64,000 nucleotides of DNA from Trichocoleus desertorum NBK24 (GTDB lineage: Bacteria > Cyanobacteriota > Cyanobacteriia > FACHB-46), in NCBI RefSeq assembly GCF_030409055.1, contig NZ_CP116619.1, positions 4,543,628 through 4,607,627 of the forward strand. Direction: 5' to 3'. Positions within the stretch are counted from its first letter, which is position 1. Every line of letters begins with the position of its first letter. Below are positions 61,680 through 64,000 of this stretch, one piece after another. Below the pieces are notes generated by a model. That model was not told where the DNA came from. It did no database searches and worked only from the letters and a program-made list of their open reading frames with translations. The position numbers were made by a program, and so were the translations under genes.

Positions 61680-61757
61680 CCCTTCTGGAGGAGGTCTGGG
61701 AGACGCAACCGTCCCTCAGCGGGGGTTGGGGGCAAGTGCCTCTAAGGTTTTGGTTCT
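61680..61757 (+). repeat. Interspersed intergenic repeat, copy 2
   Basis: Plus-strand copy of the element at 52205-52283 (minus). Core CCCTTCTGGAGG ... GGTCTGGG ... CCGTCCCTCA ... CGGGGGTT is shared, with about 85% identity by eye. Confidence 0.75.
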
Positions 61758-61810
61758 ATAGTTTTAGAACATTTAGCTATCCATTGTCTTAACTTTACTG
61801 GAGATTTCTC

Positions 61811-61975
61811 ATGCGACTGCAACAAACATTTGAGGCATTACTGCGACTGCTAATGGGTTGTCAGGCTCGGACTGAGTGGCAACCTACATTGCAATCTGAC
61901 AACCCTAATCTTTTAATTACCAGCGCCGCAACACCTCATCCACCTCAGAAATTCAGGATTTGTCGATCATGTTGA
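61811..61975 (+). CDS. Upstream mini-ORF overlapping leuA start
   Basis: 54 codons, beginning [16 protein letters not shown] with five Leu among its first fourteen residues, and ending in a TGA that overlaps the leuA ATG by ATGTTGA. The overlap would allow translational coupling. No family recognised; the reading frame may be chance. Confidence 0.3.
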   Translation: MRLQQTFEALLRLLMGCQARTEWQPTLQSDNPNLLITSAATPHPPQKFRICRSC

Positions 61976-63633
61976 AACAGCCTGCTAATAAATATCGCTC
62001 CTTTCCTCCAGTGGCCTTACGCGATCGCACCTGGCCCGACAATATCATTACCCAACCTCCCATCTGGCTCAGCACCGACTTGCGCGATGGTAATCAAGCG
62101 CTGATCGAGCCGATGAACGGAGAGCAAAAATTACAGATATTCAATTTGCTGGTGCAGATTGGCTTCAAAGAAATCGAAGTTGCGTTTCCCTCCGCATCAC
62201 AAACTGACTTCGATTTTGTACGCCACCTGATCGAGCAAAACCTAATTCCCGATGATGTCACAATTCAAGTTTTGACCCCTGCCCGCGAAGCTTTGATCCG
62301 TTGCACTTTTGAGTCTCTACGCGGTGCTAAACGAGCGATCGTGCATCTCTACAATGCTACTGCTCCCGTTTTCCGTCGTGTTGTATTTGGACTCGATCGC
62401 CCTAGTACCATCGACCTCGCAGTCACCGCCGCACAACTTTTTAACGAACTTGCTGCTAAGGAACCCAACACCGATTGGCGCTTCCAATATTCGCCGGAGG
62501 TCTTCACCGCTACAGAATTAGACTTTGCCAAGGAGATCTGTAATGCGGTGTTAGAAGTTTGGCAACCCACGCCCGAACGCAAAGCTACTATCAATCTCCC
62601 TGCCACCGTGGAAGTGGCTACTCCCAACATCTTTGCCGACCAAGTCGAATGGATGCATCGTCATCTAACCATGCGAGACAGCGTGATTTTAAGTGTGCAT
62701 CCCCATAATGATCGCGGCTGTGCGATCGCGGCAGCAGAACTGGCCCAAATGGCAGGAGCCGATCGCGTGGAAGGTTGTTTGTTCGGCAATGGAGAGCGCA
62801 CCGGAAACGTAGATTTGGTGACGTTAGCGCTCAATCTCTATACTCAAGGCGTTGACCCAGGCTTGGACTTCTCCCAGATTAATCAAGTCGCCAGATTAGT
62901 AGAAGACTGTACGCAACTTCCGATCCATCCCCGCCATCCGTATGCGGGTGATTTAGTCTTCACAGCCTTTTCTGGCTCTCATCAAGACGCGATCAAAAAA
63001 GGATTAGCAGCACAGTCAGCAGATGACATTTGGGAAGTACCTTATCTCCCGCTAGATCCAGCCGATGTTGGACGCACATATGAATCTGTAATTCGAGTCA
63101 ACAGCCAATCTGGCAAAGGTGGCATCGCCTTCTTATTGGAGCGCGACTACAACTTAGTGTTGCCTCGGCGTTTACAGATCGAGTTCAGCCGTATTGTGCA
63201 GCAAGCTGTCGATACCCACGGCCAAGAGATGGCCGCCGCAGACCTCTGGAAACTATTTGAGCAGGAATATTTGCAAGTAGTTTCTCCCTTTAAATACCTT
63301 TCTCACCACCTCACAGAAGCGGATTCCCAGCAGAGAATCAGCGTGGTGTTGCAGATAGAGGGCCAACCCGTGACGCTACAAGGAACAGGCAACGGCCCGA
63401 TTGACGCATTTCTCCAGGCCTTGAATCTAGATATCCGAGTTGATCATTATGAAGAGCACTCCCTCAACCAAGGTAGTGATGCGGCGGCGATCGCCTATGT
63501 AGAAGTCACCAGCGATCGCATCTCCGGTTCATTGCATGGCGTTGGTATTCATCCCAACATCGTCACCGCATCCTTGTTAGCCATTCTCAGCGGCGTGAAT
63601 CGGATACTGACCCTGACTAAAACCAAGGTTTAA
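61969..63633 (+). CDS. leuA: 2-isopropylmalate synthase, long LeuA type
   Basis: First committed step of leucine synthesis (2-oxoisovalerate + acetyl-CoA to 2-isopropylmalate). 554 residues from ATG 61969 (AGGA nine bases upstream). The HMGL-like barrel has [17 protein letters not shown] (metal Asp), [31 protein letters not shown] and [15 protein letters not shown]. The C-terminal LeuA dimer domain (about 430-554) provides leucine feedback control. The N-terminus [23 protein letters not shown] places it in the longer TIGR00970 branch (typical of actinobacteria and many proteobacteria), whereas the LeuA usually seen in cyanobacteria is the shorter type. Confidence 0.94.
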   Translation: MLKQPANKYRSFPPVALRDRTWPDNIITQPPIWLSTDLRDGNQALIEPMNGEQKLQIFNLLVQIGFKEIEVAFPSASQTDFDFVRHLIEQNLIPDDVTIQVLTPAREALIRCTFESLRGAKRAIVHLYNATAPVFRRVVFGLDRPSTIDLAVTAAQLFNELAAKEPNTDWRFQYSPEVFTATELDFAKEICNAVLEVWQPTPERKATINLPATVEVATPNIFADQVEWMHRHLTMRDSVILSVHPHNDRGCAIAAAELAQMAGADRVEGCLFGNGERTGNVDLVTLALNLYTQGVDPGLDFSQINQVARLVEDCTQLPIHPRHPYAGDLVFTAFSGSHQDAIKKGLAAQSADDIWEVPYLPLDPADVGRTYESVIRVNSQSGKGGIAFLLERDYNLVLPRRLQIEFSRIVQQAVDTHGQEMAAADLWKLFEQEYLQVVSPFKYLSHHLTEADSQQRISVVLQIEGQPVTLQGTGNGPIDAFLQALNLDIRVDHYEEHSLNQGSDAAAIAYVEVTSDRISGSLHGVGIHPNIVTASLLAILSGVNRILTLTKTKV

Positions 63634-63657
63634 GCGAGCCATACTGAACAAGCTCAC

Positions 63658-63708
63658 AGGCTAAAGTCTGGAGCTACACAAGCAACTTGTAGCCTCAGGC
63701 TTTAGCTT
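63658..63708. repeat. Long palindromic hairpin between convergent leuA and ABC gene
   Basis: Arms at 63658-63682 and 63686-63708 (CTTGTAGCCTCAGGCTTTAG on the right) pair with only a few mismatches around a CAA loop. Candidate bidirectional terminator or dispersed palindromic repeat. Confidence 0.6.
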
Positions 63709-63718
63709 GTAGACATTC

Positions 63719-64000
63719 TCAAAACTGAGCATTGCGATATTGCAGACGATATAACTTGGCAAACAGGCGATCGCGCTTAAGCAATTCTGCCATCGTTCCC
63801 TGCTCCGTCACCTGTCCATCTTCGATCACAATAATCTGATCCGCTTGCTCGATCGTAGAGAGACGATGGGCGATGACGATTAAAGTACAACGTTGGCTGA
63901 GAGCGTTGATAGCTTCCTGAATCAGATGTTCGGAGATACTGTCTAAGGCATTGGTCGCTTCATCCAGAATCAAGATTTCAGGGTTGCGGATAATCGCGCG
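63719..64000 (-). CDS. ABC exporter ATPase, C-terminal end (5' part outside window)
   Basis: The frame is open to the right edge; 93 codons are visible. Walker B region LILDEATNALDS, D-loop, H-loop IVIAHRLSTIEQADQIIVIEDGQVTEQGTM and a C-terminal helix (LLKRDRLFAKLYRLQY) are typical of type I exporters with fused membrane and ATPase domains (MsbA/HlyB-like). The sequence preceding LILDEA (RAIIRNPEI) continues the signature helix. Substrate unknown. Confidence 0.88.
   Translation of the reverse strand, partial: RAIIRNPEILILDEATNALDSISEHLIQEAINALSQRCTLIVIAHRLSTIEQADQIIVIEDGQVTEQGTMAELLKRDRLFAKLYRLQYRNAQF

Larger units (their letters stand above)
61481..61968 (+). other. 488-bp leuA upstream region
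   Basis: Contains the Leu-rich mini-ORF at 61558-61641, the interspersed repeat copy 2 at 61680-61757, and a second mini-ORF at 61811-61975 that overlaps the leuA start. No other ORF. Confidence 0.5.

Noticed and set aside
1-64000. GCGATCGC octamers as special sites
   Set aside because: They are the HIP1 repeat, common throughout most cyanobacterial genomes, and their spread here shows no local pattern.
1-64000. tRNA, rRNA and CRISPR arrays
   Set aside because: Reading for T-loop signatures, repeated spacers and rRNA blocks gave nothing convincing.

Overview
The window is chromosomal DNA from a cyanobacterium. Evidence: the HIP1 octamer GCGATCGC occurs throughout; oxygenic-phototroph genes are present (CurT/CAAD thylakoid protein, CyanoP, GUN4, a Psb34-like peptide, IctB, the bicarbonate transporter CmpABCD and the inducible CO2-uptake NDH-1 module NdhF3/NdhD3/CupA/CupS); and icd and pgi have cyanobacterial-type architecture. 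The genus cannot be fixed from sequence alone; the gene content would fit a filamentous Leptolyngbya-like lineage. No rRNA, tRNA or CRISPR array was found.

Layout. 0-5 kb: ChrA-type transporter (cut by the window edge), a CDF metal transporter and polA. 5-6.6 kb: a complete IS66-family element (tnpC only) inserted near the 3' end of a small ORF. 6.6-13 kb: an orphan substrate-binding lipoprotein next to a Cache-domain histidine kinase, cobS, a conserved hypothetical gene with ldhA, and curT. 13-17 kb: cupin gene, pgi, a RelE-type toxin-antitoxin pair, ispF. 17-24 kb: two tandem paralogous peptide-type binding lipoproteins without permeases, larB, a YidD-like protein with a Cys-rich tail, CyanoP and maf. 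24-31 kb: Ser/Thr kinase, icd, a LuxR-type response regulator, an HldE-type nucleotidyltransferase, gun4. 31-32.9 kb: a GAF/histidine-kinase-like protein that has lost its phosphoacceptor His.

33-49 kb is the most coherent region: an inorganic-carbon acquisition island. It holds ictB, then (after smpB, a yciI gene and a 2H phosphoesterase gene) cmpABCD, a DUF6671 zinc-ribbon gene, and the CO2-uptake operon ndhF3 - beta-carbonic anhydrase - ndhD3 - cupA - cupS. A Tat-signal beta-carbonic anhydrase sits inside the NDH-1MS operon. Near-identical 13-bp palindromic sites lie upstream of both cmpA and ndhF3, which suggests one shared LysR-type (CmpR/CcmR-like) control point.

49-64 kb is more mixed: two metallopeptidases, the small Psb34-like gene, a phosphodiester-glycosidase gene broken by one in-frame stop, a C-terminal remnant of an AAA+ ATPase gene, a DUF4926/DUF6883 gene pair, a MocR-type regulator with repeated operator-like motifs, PhzF, a methyltransferase, a Wza-type polysaccharide export protein, a long-form leuA with Leu-rich upstream ORFs, and the 3' part of an ABC exporter gene. 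An interspersed repeat of about 80 bp is present twice (52.2 and 61.7 kb) in opposite orientations.
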